Of a stretch of 48,476 bases of DNA, positions 34,421-43,116 are shown piece by piece. Source of the stretch: JAISGQ01 sp964500965 (lineage in GTDB: Bacteria > Bacillota > Clostridia > Oscillospirales > Acutalibacteraceae). The position numbers were made by a program, and so were the translations under genes. How positions within the stretch are numbered: position 1 is the first letter of the stretch; each line of letters opens with the position of its first letter. Location: assembly GCA_964500965.1 (NCBI GenBank), contig CAZCQZ010000012.1, positions 1 through 48,476 on the forward strand. The letters run 5' to 3'. Below the pieces are notes generated by a model that was not told the origin of the DNA, ran no database searches, and saw only the letters and a program-made list of their open reading frames with translations.

Positions 34421-36175
34421 ATGAGTTGGCAAGATATTCTTACCCTGCTCGGCGGACTTGCAATGTTCCTTTTCGGTATGTCTCTTATGAGCAGTGCTCT
34501 CGAAAAGCGCGCAGGCAGTCAGCTTAAAACCATACTCAGCAAGCTCACCACAAATCCTTTCAAGGGCTTTCTTTTAGGACTGGTCGTTACTCTTATCGTC
34601 CAGTCTTCCTCTGCTACCACCGTCATGGTTGTCGGCTTTGTCAATTCCGGCATTATGACACTGGGACAGGCTGCCGGCGTTATCTACGGTGCTAACCTGG
34701 GTGCGTCCATTACGGCATGGCTTTTAAGCCTTACCGGTATCAGCGATGATGCCAGCTTCCTGTTACAGCTCTGCAAGCCCTCTACATTTACGCCGATCCT
34801 CGCCTTTGTGGGCATTGTTATGTTCATGTTTATGAAAAAGGCAAAGTTTAAGGACACCGGCATGATTCTGCTGGGCTTTGCCATTCTCATGTTCGGCATG
34901 GAAACAATGTCCGGCTCTGTTGAGGGCTTGAATGACAACGAAGCTTTCACAGGCGTGCTTACAATGTTCGGCAACAATCCCGTTCTGGGTGTTCTTGTAG
35001 GTGCCGGATTTACTGCCATTATCCAATCCTCCGGTGCCTCGGTCGGCATATTGCAGGCACTTTCAAACGTCGGTCTTATCACGTATTCCGCCGCTGTTCC
35101 CATTATTATGGGTCAGAACATAGGCACATGCATAAGTGCCGCCATTTCTTCAATCGGTGCTAACGCAAACGCAAAACGCGCTTCCGTAATTCACACCCTC
35201 TTTAATGTTCTCGCCACTCTCGTGCTTCTTCCGATTTTCTATCTTGTTTCCGCGCTTTTCGGAGAACATATGCCGATTTTGCAGGCGAATGCCTCTCCCG
35301 TGGGCATTGCGTTTGTCCACACCGGTTTTAAAATTCTGGCACTTCTCATCATCACTCCGTTTTCCAAACAGCTTACGGCACTCGCCTGCAAGCTCGTTCC
35401 CGATAAGAAAGACCAGCAAATCGAACTTCTCGACGAGCGTCTGCTTGCAACCCCCTCCGTCGCCGTTGAGCGTTGCCGTGTTGTGACTGTTTCGATGGCA
35501 AAAAAAGCCGTAAAATCCCTCAAAACCGCTTTCACTCTCCTGAACAGCTACAGTGAGAAGACCTGTAATCTTATTCGCGAAAAGGAAGCGGAGGTTGACC
35601 GATATGAGGATATGCTGGGTACATATCTTGTTAAGCTCAGCAGTCAGGCAATGAACGAAAACGACAGCGAAGAAGCAACAAAGCTGCTGCACCTTATCGG
35701 TGACTTTGAACGAATTTCCGATCACGCTGTCAACATTGTCGAATCCGCTGAGGAAATTCACGACAAAAAGATTGTTTTTTCCGCTGAAGCAAAGCAGGAA
35801 ATGAATGTCCTCATCAACGCCGTTACCGAAATTCTGGATCTTGCACTGACTGCATTTGATGAAAACAACCTCGATTGCGCCGCTCTGGTTGAGCCTCTTG
35901 AGGAGGTTATCGACCACCTTAAAAAGGAAATGCGTCGCAGACATACCCTGCGACTTCAGAAAAACGAATGCACCATTGAGCTCGGATTCGTTTACTGCGA
36001 CCTTATCATCAGCCTTGAAAGAGTTGCCGACCACTGTTCAAACATCGCCGCATGTCTTATGGAAATCGACAACGACAAGCTTTCAATGCACGAGTACATC
36101 GAAAATCTTAAAACCGGTACAGCCGATGATTTCAACAACAACTACCAGCTTTTCAACATGAAATATGCACTTTGA
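34421..36175 (+). CDS. Na/Pi cotransporter family protein with C-terminal PhoU domain
   Basis: A 584-residue sodium-phosphate symporter of the NptA/PNaS type. Two inverted transport repeats carry the signature glutamine-serine motifs: VQSSSATTVMVVGF (about 60-75) and IQSSGASVGILQAL (about 200-214). About eight membrane spans fill residues 1-320. The remainder, about 345-560, is a cytosolic helical PhoU-like domain with ERISDHAVNIVESAEEI and ERVADHCSNIAAC, each a metal-binding three-helix motif. GAGG precedes the ATG. The position between response regulator and kinase, behind Pho-box-like repeats, supports phosphate control. Confidence 0.93.
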   Translation: MSWQDILTLLGGLAMFLFGMSLMSSALEKRAGSQLKTILSKLTTNPFKGFLLGLVVTLIVQSSSATTVMVVGFVNSGIMTLGQAAGVIYGANLGASITAWLLSLTGISDDASFLLQLCKPSTFTPILAFVGIVMFMFMKKAKFKDTGMILLGFAILMFGMETMSGSVEGLNDNEAFTGVLTMFGNNPVLGVLVGAGFTAIIQSSGASVGILQALSNVGLITYSAAVPIIMGQNIGTCISAAISSIGANANAKRASVIHTLFNVLATLVLLPIFYLVSALFGEHMPILQANASPVGIAFVHTGFKILALLIITPFSKQLTALACKLVPDKKDQQIELLDERLLATPSVAVERCRVVTVSMAKKAVKSLKTAFTLLNSYSEKTCNLIREKEAEVDRYEDMLGTYLVKLSSQAMNENDSEEATKLLHLIGDFERISDHAVNIVESAEEIHDKKIVFSAEAKQEMNVLINAVTEILDLALTAFDENNLDCAALVEPLEEVIDHLKKEMRRRHTLRLQKNECTIELGFVYCDLIISLERVADHCSNIAACLMEIDNDKLSMHEYIENLKTGTADDFNNNYQLFNMKYAL

Positions 36176-36196
36176 TATTTTCCCGGATGTGATACT

Positions 36197-37540
36197 ATGA
36201 CAAAGCGAATCTTCAAGTGTATTCTTTTGGCTTCACTTGTCACCCTTGCAGTAAGCTCGGCTTTTTTCATTGCGATTATCTTTATGCTTTATTCGCACAG
36301 CATAAACACAGAAGCTCCCACAACTTTCCGGGAGCTTCTTGCCGCTGTTTTACATCTTATAATTATTCTTACCATTGCCGTTTTTATTCTCTCTGTCGTT
36401 TTGGCAAAATACATGTCAAAGCGTATCGTCAAGCCTATCAACTCACTTTCCCTGACCTCGCCCGACTGTACTGTCGGCGGATACCCGGAGCTTGAACCTC
36501 TGGCCACAAAGCTCCGCCGTCAAAATGCGCTTATCAAAGATCAGATGACCGAGCTTGAACGGCGGCATAATGAATTCAACTCAATAACCGAGGGTATGAG
36601 TGAGGGCTTCATTATCGTTGACAGAAACATGAATATCGTTTCGTTTAACAGTGCCGCCAGCGAAATTTTCAGCTTCAACGATTCTTCAAAGGGCTTTGAG
36701 AATTGCAGGGACGCTTACGATACCATACACTACGCGGCGAACGGTAATTCCTGCGAGCGTGAATTTGAGCTCGGAGGTCGTTTTTTCAGAATTTTCGCCA
36801 GCCCTGTCAGCGGCAGCTCTCACGGCGGCGCAGTCGCAATTGTGCTGGACATAACGGAGCGCGCTCAGCGTGAAGCCATGCGCCGTGAGTTTTCCACAAA
36901 CATTTCCCACGAGCTTAAAACTCCCCTGACCACCATACACGGTGCGGCTGAAATGCTTAAATCCGGCATGGTCAAGCCGGAGGACACCGCAAATTTCGGC
37001 ACGATGATATATAATGAGTCCGACCGACTTATCACCCTTGTTCAGGACATTCTTCGTATTTCTCAGATTGACGAGGGAAGCATGAGCGATGAGGACTGCG
37101 ATGTTGATATTTTTTCACTTTCGCAATCGGTCATTTCCCGACTTGCCCATATTGCCGCGCGTAAAAACGTTTCTTTCGCCCTTGACGGAAACAGCACTGT
37201 TGTACATGGCTCCGAGGCGTTTCTTGAGGACATTGTTTACAATCTTATCGACAATGCCGTAAAGTACAACAAGGAAAACGGCAACGTAACCGTTTTTGTC
37301 AAAACGGTTGATTCTCACCCTGTTTTTGAGGTTTCCGATACCGGAATCGGTATTCCTCCCGACCAGCTCGGCAGAGTTTTTGAACGTTTTTACCGCGTCG
37401 ATAAAAGCCGCTCAAAGGCAATCGGCGGTACCGGCTTGGGACTTTCAATCGTCAAACATGCGGCAGCTTATCACAATGCCGATATTTCAATAGAAAGTGA
37501 ACCGGATGTCGGCACTAAAGTTACCGTCACATTTCCGTGA
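36197..37540 (+). CDS. PhoR-like sensor histidine kinase
   Basis: A 447-residue membrane kinase. Two spans (about 8-32 and 46-71) enclose only about 14 extracellular residues, so there is no external sensor domain. A cytosolic PAS-like region follows at about 125-225 (EGMSEGFIIVDRNMNIVSFN). HisKA has phospho-acceptor H238 in ISHELKTPLTT. The ATPase domain has NLIDNAVKYN (N box), DTGIGIPPD and GGTGLGLSIVK. It starts 21 bp after the transporter stop and should pair with the 33620 regulator. Confidence 0.93.
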   Translation: MTKRIFKCILLASLVTLAVSSAFFIAIIFMLYSHSINTEAPTTFRELLAAVLHLIIILTIAVFILSVVLAKYMSKRIVKPINSLSLTSPDCTVGGYPELEPLATKLRRQNALIKDQMTELERRHNEFNSITEGMSEGFIIVDRNMNIVSFNSAASEIFSFNDSSKGFENCRDAYDTIHYAANGNSCEREFELGGRFFRIFASPVSGSSHGGAVAIVLDITERAQREAMRREFSTNISHELKTPLTTIHGAAEMLKSGMVKPEDTANFGTMIYNESDRLITLVQDILRISQIDEGSMSDEDCDVDIFSLSQSVISRLAHIAARKNVSFALDGNSTVVHGSEAFLEDIVYNLIDNAVKYNKENGNVTVFVKTVDSHPVFEVSDTGIGIPPDQLGRVFERFYRVDKSRSKAIGGTGLGLSIVKHAAAYHNADISIESEPDVGTKVTVTFP

Positions 37541-37558
37541 CAGCTCGGAGGAACTTAA

Positions 37559-38080
37559 ATGCTCAATTCATTCAGGCATTTCCGTACTATCACCAAACAC
37601 CGCCACCGTGTAATGGCGCACTGCTTCAGGGCAGGCATCGGTTGGCAGGGTCTGTTCCATGACCTTTCAAAGTATTCTCCCACGGAGTTTCGTGCCGGTG
37701 CTCGCTTTTTTCAGGGCACACGAAGTCCGAACGAAATGGAAAGAGAGCAAAACGGCTACTCTCTCGCATGGATGCACCACAAAGGCAGAAACCGTCACCA
37801 TTTTGAATACTGGACGGACTACAACCCTGTCACAAAGCGCATTGAGCCTGTGGAAATGCCGATACGCTTCGTTAAGGAAATGTTTTGCGACCGTGTTGCC
37901 GCAAGCAAGATTTACAACGGCAAAAATTATAACGATTCAATGCCCCTTGATTATTTTCTGAAAGGCAAGCCGCGCAGAGTTATTCACCCGAAAACCGGCG
38001 CACTTATTGAATCGCTTCTTACCATGCTCGCCGAAAAGGGTGAAAAAGCGACATTTCAATACATAAAAACACTTAAATAG
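37559..38080 (+). CDS. DUF5662 family protein
   Basis: A 173-residue cytosolic protein of the uncharacterised DUF5662 family, common in Clostridia. It is rich in histidines: KHRHRVMAHC, LFHDLSKYSPTEF (an HD-like pair), AWMHHKGRNRHHFEYW. The pattern suggests a metal-binding helical HD-like fold, but no activity is known to me. GGAGG precedes the ATG, 18 bp after the kinase stop, so it probably sits at the end of the phosphate operon. Confidence 0.75.
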   Translation: MLNSFRHFRTITKHRHRVMAHCFRAGIGWQGLFHDLSKYSPTEFRAGARFFQGTRSPNEMEREQNGYSLAWMHHKGRNRHHFEYWTDYNPVTKRIEPVEMPIRFVKEMFCDRVAASKIYNGKNYNDSMPLDYFLKGKPRRVIHPKTGALIESLLTMLAEKGEKATFQYIKTLK

Positions 38081-38100
38081 TTAAATTCACATTTTTTCTA

Positions 38101-38128
38101 TTGACAGATTCATCTCACATGATAAAAT
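38101..38128 (+). promoter_or_regulatory. Promoter of the 38184 gene
   Basis: TTGACA (38101-38106), 16 bases, TAAAAT (38123-38128). Initiation near 38135, about 50 bases before the ATG. Confidence 0.6.
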
Positions 38129-38183
38129 AAAGGAAATCAAAGTCACATGAACATTGGCTTTTGCCGTAATTTGGAGGGTTATT

Positions 38184-38606
38184 ATGTCAACAATATCGTT
38201 TATTATCGGAATGCTTATTCTGGGTCTGCTCACTCTCATCTCCGCTTTCGTAATTTCCGGTGCAATCACCGTTTCGGGAAAGGGTAAGGGCGCAGACGAG
38301 CCTGTTCTCCGTCAGCCTGAGATGAGATATTTCACCGATTTTGATACCGCCGATTATCTCGGTATTACCCCCGATGAGCTTACAAGCCTCAGAGAAAAAG
38401 GTCTGCTTGACGGCGTTTATGTTACCGTTCTTTCCACCGACCCCAACGGCAGAGAGGAATTTTACGATGTCGATTCAACCGGTCGTGAGGTTATCCGCAC
38501 TCGTCCCGCTACCGTTGATACGGTTCGCTGCATCTATTCAAAGGAGCTTCTCGATGCACGTATGAACGAAATTATGAAGGACGGCAAAACCATCAATCTC
38601 AGATAA
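38184..38606 (+). CDS. Unknown small membrane protein
   Basis: A 140-residue protein with one N-terminal membrane span (ISFIIGMLILGLLTLISAFVIS) and a soluble remainder. The stretch ADYLGITPDELTSLREKGLL looks like a short helix-turn-helix or helical hairpin, then VYVTVLSTDPNGREEFYDVD is beta-like. I do not recognise the family. The ATG at 38184 with TTGGAGGG upstream is preferred; the frame is open ten codons further. It has its own promoter and a strong terminator, so it is monocistronic. Confidence 0.75.
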   Translation: MSTISFIIGMLILGLLTLISAFVISGAITVSGKGKGADEPVLRQPEMRYFTDFDTADYLGITPDELTSLREKGLLDGVYVTVLSTDPNGREEFYDVDSTGREVIRTRPATVDTVRCIYSKELLDARMNEIMKDGKTINLR

Positions 38607-38625
38607 TCACTGTTATGTATGCCGA

Positions 38626-38665
38626 GGGCTGTAAAAACGAAAGTTTTTTACAGCCCGTTTTTCTT
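38626..38665 (+). terminator. GGCTGTAAAA-family terminator hairpin, copy 2
   Basis: GGGCTGTAAAAAC (38626-38638) pairs with 38643-38656 around loop GAAA, followed by GTTTTTCTTT. Confidence 0.9.
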
Positions 38666-38693
38666 TCCCTGATGAGTATTACAATAATAACAC

Positions 38694-38722
38694 TTGTAAT
38701 TTTCCGCAAATTATGTTACAAT
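38694..38722 (+). promoter_or_regulatory. Promoter of the glycolytic cluster
   Basis: TTGTAA (38694-38699), 17 bases, TACAAT (38717-38722), with TGT before the -10 (extended -10). Initiation near 38729 gives a leader of about 80 bases before pgk. Confidence 0.7.
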
Positions 38723-38809
38723 TCTGACGATGTGCGGTGAAGTATTGACCGCCTGATATTGTCGGTAATTAACCTGCGGTTAGTTACAAAAGAAAGGAAG
38801 CTTTTTGAC

Positions 38810-40003
38810 ATGAATTATCTCAACAAAAAGAGCGTCGAAGACATCGACGTAGCAGGCAAAAAAGTTTTAGTCCGTTGCGACTTTAACGTACCCTTTGACG
38901 GTGAGGGCAACATCTCCGATACCAAGAGAATTGACGAAGCTCTCAAGACTATCCGTTATCTGCTTAACAACAACGCTAAGGTTATCCTTTGCTCTCACCT
39001 CGGTCGTCCCAAGGGTGAGTTCAATATGAAGTATTCCCTCGCCCCTGTTGCCGCTTATCTTTCCGAGCAGCTCGGCTTTGAAGTAAAAATCGCTTCCGAT
39101 GTTATCGGTGACAGCGCAAAGGCTCTTGCTGCCGAGGTTGAAGCAGGCAAAGCTGTTATGATTGAAAACGTTCGCTTCCACAAGGAAGAAGAAAAGAACG
39201 ACCCCGATTTTGCAAAGGCTCTCGCTTCTCTTGCAGAGGTTTACGTTAACGATGCTTTCGGCACCGCTCACAGAGCTCATGCTTCTACCGCAGGCGTTGC
39301 CGATTATCTCCCCGCTGTTTGCGGCTACCTTATCCAGAAAGAAATCTCCATCATGGGCAAGGCTCTTGCCGACCCTGCACGTCCCTTTGTCGCAATCCTC
39401 GGCGGTGCTAAGGTTTCCGACAAGATAGGCGTTATCAACAACCTCCTCGAAAAAGTCGATACTATCATCATCGGCGGCGGTATGGCTTACACCTTTATGA
39501 AAGCTCTCGGCTATTCTATCGGTGATTCTATCTGTGAGGACGATAAGGTTGAGCTTGCAAAGGACATGATGGCAAAGGCAAAGGAAAAGAACGTCAACTT
39601 CCTTATTCCTCAGGACAATGTTGTTGCCACTGCTTTTGACCCCGACGCAGATTATCAGACCGTTGATTCCGACAAGATTCCCGCAGGCTGGCAGGGTCTT
39701 GATATAGGTCCTAAGACCGCTGAAATCTTCGCTAACGCTATCAAGGGCGCAGGCACTGTTGTCTGGAACGGACCTATGGGCGTTTCCGAGTGGGAAAACT
39801 TTGCTAAGGGCACTATCGCTGTTGCTACCGCTGTTGCAGAGAGCGGTGCTGTTTCTATCATCGGCGGCGGTGATTCCGCTGCAGCCTGCGAAAAGCTCGG
39901 CTTTGCAGATAAGATGACCCACATTTCCACCGGCGGCGGAGCTTCCCTCGAATTTCTTGAGGGTCTTGAGCTTCCCGGCATTGCTTGCCTTAACGAGAAA
40001 TAA
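38810..40003 (+). CDS. pgk: Phosphoglycerate kinase
   Basis: Transfers phosphate from 1,3-bisphosphoglycerate to ADP. The 397-residue protein has VLVRCDFNVPFDGEG, SHLGRPKGEFN, VNDAFGTAHRAHAS, ILGGAKVSDKI, and the nucleotide-binding WNGPMGVSEWENF and GGGDSAAA blocks near the end. The ATG at 38810, with AGAAAGGAAG before it, gives a normal N-terminus (NKKSVEDIDVAGKK). Codon use is strongly biased (GCT, AAG, TTC), as expected for a highly expressed gene and unlike most of the window. Confidence 0.98.
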   Translation: MNYLNKKSVEDIDVAGKKVLVRCDFNVPFDGEGNISDTKRIDEALKTIRYLLNNNAKVILCSHLGRPKGEFNMKYSLAPVAAYLSEQLGFEVKIASDVIGDSAKALAAEVEAGKAVMIENVRFHKEEEKNDPDFAKALASLAEVYVNDAFGTAHRAHASTAGVADYLPAVCGYLIQKEISIMGKALADPARPFVAILGGAKVSDKIGVINNLLEKVDTIIIGGGMAYTFMKALGYSIGDSICEDDKVELAKDMMAKAKEKNVNFLIPQDNVVATAFDPDADYQTVDSDKIPAGWQGLDIGPKTAEIFANAIKGAGTVVWNGPMGVSEWENFAKGTIAVATAVAESGAVSIIGGGDSAAACEKLGFADKMTHISTGGGASLEFLEGLELPGIACLNEK

Positions 40004-40015
40004 TTAAGCTTTGTG

Positions 40016-40060
40016 CGGCGGGCGTTACTTTGCGTCCGCCGTATATTGCAATATTTTTTC
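40016..40060 (+). terminator. Intercistronic hairpin and T-run after pgk (possible attenuator)
   Basis: CGGCGGGCG (40016-40024) pairs with CGTCCGCCG (40033-40041, one G-U), followed by a small ATATTGCAATAT palindrome and TTTTTT. It could end part of the pgk transcripts before the downstream genes. Confidence 0.55.
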
Positions 40061-40081
40061 GCAACAAGGAGGAATTTAAGC

Positions 40082-40687
40082 TTGTCCGTAAAGAAAAAAT
40101 CCGGTGCCGCTATTCTCGCACTGGAAAACAAACTTAAAAAAGCCCGTTTGCTGAATATTATCCTTGCAGGCGTATGTGCCGTGCTGGTCATAATTCTTGT
40201 TATTTTTATTATCGACACAGCTTCCTGCGGCACAGGTCACGACCTGCCTCTTAATGTCGAAGCTTCAAGCTCCGATACCGCTTCATTATCGGAATTTGTC
40301 GGCACCTATCAGTACGTTTCAACCGACTACGGCTTTGCCCTTGAATTTACCGAGGACGGCGCAGTATGGTTTTATGAAGCCACAAAGGACGAAACTCTGA
40401 TGCGCGGCTTCGTCGGTGAGGTAACCAGGGCTTCGGAGGTTTCGGGAAGCGACAGCTCTGAGGGCTATTATATTCCGCTTTATTATGTGGATTTTACCCC
40501 TTATATCACCGCTCATATCGACATTACACATACTGCCGACGGCAATATCACCGTCACTCAGATTGACGAAAGCGCACCGCTTTCCGAATATATCCCCTTT
40601 GGCGAATCAGTTACCCTCTCCCCTGTTGAAAACTATTCACTCAGCCAGGTCATTGTTAACCTGTATTCAGACCAGATGACCGAATAA
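40082..40687 (+). CDS. Unknown membrane-anchored protein between pgk and tpiA
   Basis: A 201-residue protein. A short basic N-terminus is followed by a membrane anchor (about 26-46, LLNIILAGVCAVLVIILVIFII). The outer domain, about 60-201, is beta-rich: EFVGTYQYVSTDYGFALEF, DGAVWFYEATK, GYYIPLYYVDF. It resembles lipocalin-like or other small beta-barrel surface domains, but I cannot name the family. It starts with TTG at 40082 behind GGAGG nine bases upstream; the frame is open earlier, in the pgk hairpin. Its place within a glycolytic cluster is unexpected. Confidence 0.75.
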   Translation: MSVKKKSGAAILALENKLKKARLLNIILAGVCAVLVIILVIFIIDTASCGTGHDLPLNVEASSSDTASLSEFVGTYQYVSTDYGFALEFTEDGAVWFYEATKDETLMRGFVGEVTRASEVSGSDSSEGYYIPLYYVDFTPYITAHIDITHTADGNITVTQIDESAPLSEYIPFGESVTLSPVENYSLSQVIVNLYSDQMTE

Positions 40688-40709
40688 TTATATCCGGAGG
40701 TTAAATAAT

Positions 40710-41477
40710 ATGAACAAGACAAAACGTTCTGCGGTTATCGCAGGCAACTGGAAAATGAACAACAACCCCGAGCAGACCACCGCTCTTATCGGCGCAATCG
40801 CTCCTCTTGTAAAGGACGCCGACTGCACCGTTATCTGCTGTGTTCCCTTTATCGACCTTCATGCAGCTCTCAAAGCCGCAGATGGAACAAACATTAAAAT
40901 CGGCGCCGAAAACTGCCACTGGGCTGAAAAAGGCGCTTTCACCGGCGAAATCTCCGCTCCCATGCTCAAGAGCATCGGCGTTGAGTATGTAGTTCTCGGT
41001 CACTCCGAGCGCAGACAGTATTTCGGTGAAACCGATGCTACTGTTGCAATGCGCGCAAGAGCCGCTCTCGACAACGGTTTGAAGCCTATCATCTGTGTCG
41101 GTGAAGTTCTGGAGCAGCGTCAGGAGGGCATCACCGCTCAGGTTGTTAAAAATCAGGTTGTTAAGGCTTTTGAGCAGATAAACGAAGATGAGCTTAAAAA
41201 CGTTATCATCGCTTATGAGCCTGTTTGGGCTATCGGCACAGGTCTTACCGCTACCGATGAGCAGGCAAACGAAGTCTGCCACATCATTCGTGAGCTTCTT
41301 GCCGAGCTTTATTCCGCTGAAGCCGCCGAAGCTTTCACAATCCAGTACGGCGGCTCTATGAACGACGGCAATGCCGAGGGTCTTCTCGACCAGGTTGACG
41401 TTGACGGCGGTCTTATCGGCGGTGCTTCTCTTGTTGCCGAAAAGTTTGCAGCTATCGTAAAGGCTGCAAGCAGATAA
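40710..41477 (+). CDS. tpiA: Triosephosphate isomerase
   Basis: Interconverts dihydroxyacetone phosphate and glyceraldehyde 3-phosphate. The 255-residue TIM barrel has K15 in AGNWKMN, H98 in LGHSERR, catalytic E170 in IAYEPVWAIGTG, and the phosphate loops YGGSMN and GGASL. GGAGG precedes the ATG, 22 bp after the upstream gene. Its codon bias is high, like pgk. Confidence 0.98.
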   Translation: MNKTKRSAVIAGNWKMNNNPEQTTALIGAIAPLVKDADCTVICCVPFIDLHAALKAADGTNIKIGAENCHWAEKGAFTGEISAPMLKSIGVEYVVLGHSERRQYFGETDATVAMRARAALDNGLKPIICVGEVLEQRQEGITAQVVKNQVVKAFEQINEDELKNVIIAYEPVWAIGTGLTATDEQANEVCHIIRELLAELYSAEAAEAFTIQYGGSMNDGNAEGLLDQVDVDGGLIGGASLVAEKFAAIVKAASR

Positions 41478-41492
41478 GGAGTTTTTATAACT

Positions 41493-43022
41493 ATGAAAAA
41501 ACCTCTTGTACTTTGCATAATGGACGGCTTTGGCATTAAAGACGAGTACGGCAATGCCATTGCCGCCGCAAACACACCTAATCTTGATAAAATTTTCGCT
41601 GAAAACCCCTGCACTCAAATCGGTGCGTCCGGCATGGATGTCGGTCTGCCCGACGGTCAGATGGGCAACAGTGAGGTCGGTCACACAAATATCGGTGCCG
41701 GTCGCGTTGTTTATCAGGAGCTTACAAGAATCACAAAATCCATTGCCGACGGCGTTTTCTTTGAAAACGAGGCTCTTATTGCGGCTATGGAAAACTGCAA
41801 GGCTAACGGCTCTGCTCTGCACCTTATGGGTCTTATGAGCGACGGCGGCGTTCACAGCCACAATTCCCACCTCTATGCCCTTGTTGAAATGGCTAAGAAG
41901 TTCGGTCTTGAAAAGGTATATGTTCACTGCCTCCTTGACGGTCGTGACGTTCCTCCTGCAAGCGGTGCGGATTTTGTCGCCGAGTGCGTCGGCAAGCTCA
42001 ATGAAATCGGCGTCGGCAAGGTTGCAACTGTTATGGGCAGATACTATGCCATGGACAGAGACAACCGCTGGGAAAGAGTTGAAAAGGCTTATTCCGCCAT
42101 TGTATACGGTGAGGGTGTTAAAAATTCCGACCCCGTAGATGCTATCCGCAAATCTTACGAGACAATTGACGAGGAGGGTAAGCACGTCACCGACGAGTTT
42201 GTTCTGCCTGTTGTCTGTCTTGAAGATGCCGGACTTAAAGCAAACGATTCCGTTATTTTCTTCAATTTCAGACCCGACAGAGCAAGAGAAATTACCCGTA
42301 CCTTTGTTGACCCCGATTTTTCCGGCTTTGAAAGAAAGAACGGCTTCTTCCCTCTCTGCTATGTCTGCATGACACAGTACGATGCAACTATGCCCAATGT
42401 TAAGGTTGCATTTAAGCCCCAGAGCCTTGACAATACTTTCGGTGAATATATCTCCGAAAAGGGTCTGTCTCAGCTTAGAATCGCAGAAACCGAGAAGTAT
42501 GCTCATGTAACATTCTTCTTTAACGGCGGTGTTGAGAATCAGTACGAAAATGAGGACCGTTGTCTCATTCCCTCTCCCAAGGTTGCAACCTACGACCTCC
42601 AGCCCGAAATGAGCGCAAATGAGGTCACAGCGGAGACTGTCGCACGTATTGAAAGCGGCAAGTACGACGTTATTATTCTCAACTTTGCAAACTGCGATAT
42701 GGTCGGTCACACCGGTATTTTCGATGCCGCAAAGGCGGCGGTGGAAACCGTTGACAACTGTGTAGGTCAGGTTGTTGATGCCGCAACAAAAATGGGCGGC
42801 TGTGTGCTGATTACCGCCGACCACGGCAACGCCGACCAGATGATGGAGCCGGACGGCTCTCCCTTTACCGCTCACTCCACCAACCCCGTACCCTTCTGCG
42901 TGGTCGGCTATCCCTGTACACTCCGCACCGGCGGCAGACTTGCGGATATTGCGCCCACCATGCTTAAAATACTCGGTCTGCCTCAGCCTGCCGAAATGGA
43001 CGGCAAGAGCATTATCGAATAG
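41493..43022 (+). CDS. gpmI: 2,3-bisphosphoglycerate-independent phosphoglycerate mutase
   Basis: Manganese-dependent alkaline-phosphatase-fold mutase for 3- to 2-phosphoglycerate. The 509-residue protein has the metal Asp in CIMDGFG, phosphoserine S60 in QMGNSEVGHTNIGAGR, HCLLDGRDVPP, FFNFRPDRAREI, NFANCDMVGHTG and ITADHGNADQM, all intact. AAGGAG precedes the ATG, 15 bp after tpiA. A strong terminator follows. Confidence 0.98.
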   Translation: MKKPLVLCIMDGFGIKDEYGNAIAAANTPNLDKIFAENPCTQIGASGMDVGLPDGQMGNSEVGHTNIGAGRVVYQELTRITKSIADGVFFENEALIAAMENCKANGSALHLMGLMSDGGVHSHNSHLYALVEMAKKFGLEKVYVHCLLDGRDVPPASGADFVAECVGKLNEIGVGKVATVMGRYYAMDRDNRWERVEKAYSAIVYGEGVKNSDPVDAIRKSYETIDEEGKHVTDEFVLPVVCLEDAGLKANDSVIFFNFRPDRAREITRTFVDPDFSGFERKNGFFPLCYVCMTQYDATMPNVKVAFKPQSLDNTFGEYISEKGLSQLRIAETEKYAHVTFFFNGGVENQYENEDRCLIPSPKVATYDLQPEMSANEVTAETVARIESGKYDVIILNFANCDMVGHTGIFDAAKAAVETVDNCVGQVVDAATKMGGCVLITADHGNADQMMEPDGSPFTAHSTNPVPFCVVGYPCTLRTGGRLADIAPTMLKILGLPQPAEMDGKSIIE

Positions 43023-43043
43023 TATTTTCGCGACAGTTTTATT

Positions 43044-43082
43044 ATTCTGCCGCAGATTCACCATTCTGCGGCAGAATCTTTA
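43044..43082 (+). terminator. Terminator after gpmI
   Basis: ATTCTGCCGCAGA (43044-43056) pairs with TCTGCGGCAGAAT (43065-43077) around an eight-base loop, followed by CTTTATT. Confidence 0.85.
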
Positions 43083-43116
43083 TTCCGGCAAATAAATTGA
43101 AAAGAGGTAAAAACAA

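Noticed and set aside
35150..36034. A 294-codon minus-strand frame within the Na/Pi transporter
   Set aside because: Antisense shadow of a certain membrane protein gene; the composition is not protein-like.
38867..39922. A 351-codon minus-strand frame within pgk
   Set aside because: Antisense shadow of a highly biased gene; no ribosome site or domain.
40701..43064. A 787-codon open frame on the minus strand across tpiA and gpmI
   Set aside because: It is antisense to two certain enzymes with full motif sets. The long opening follows from their strong codon bias, and its product has no recognisable domain.
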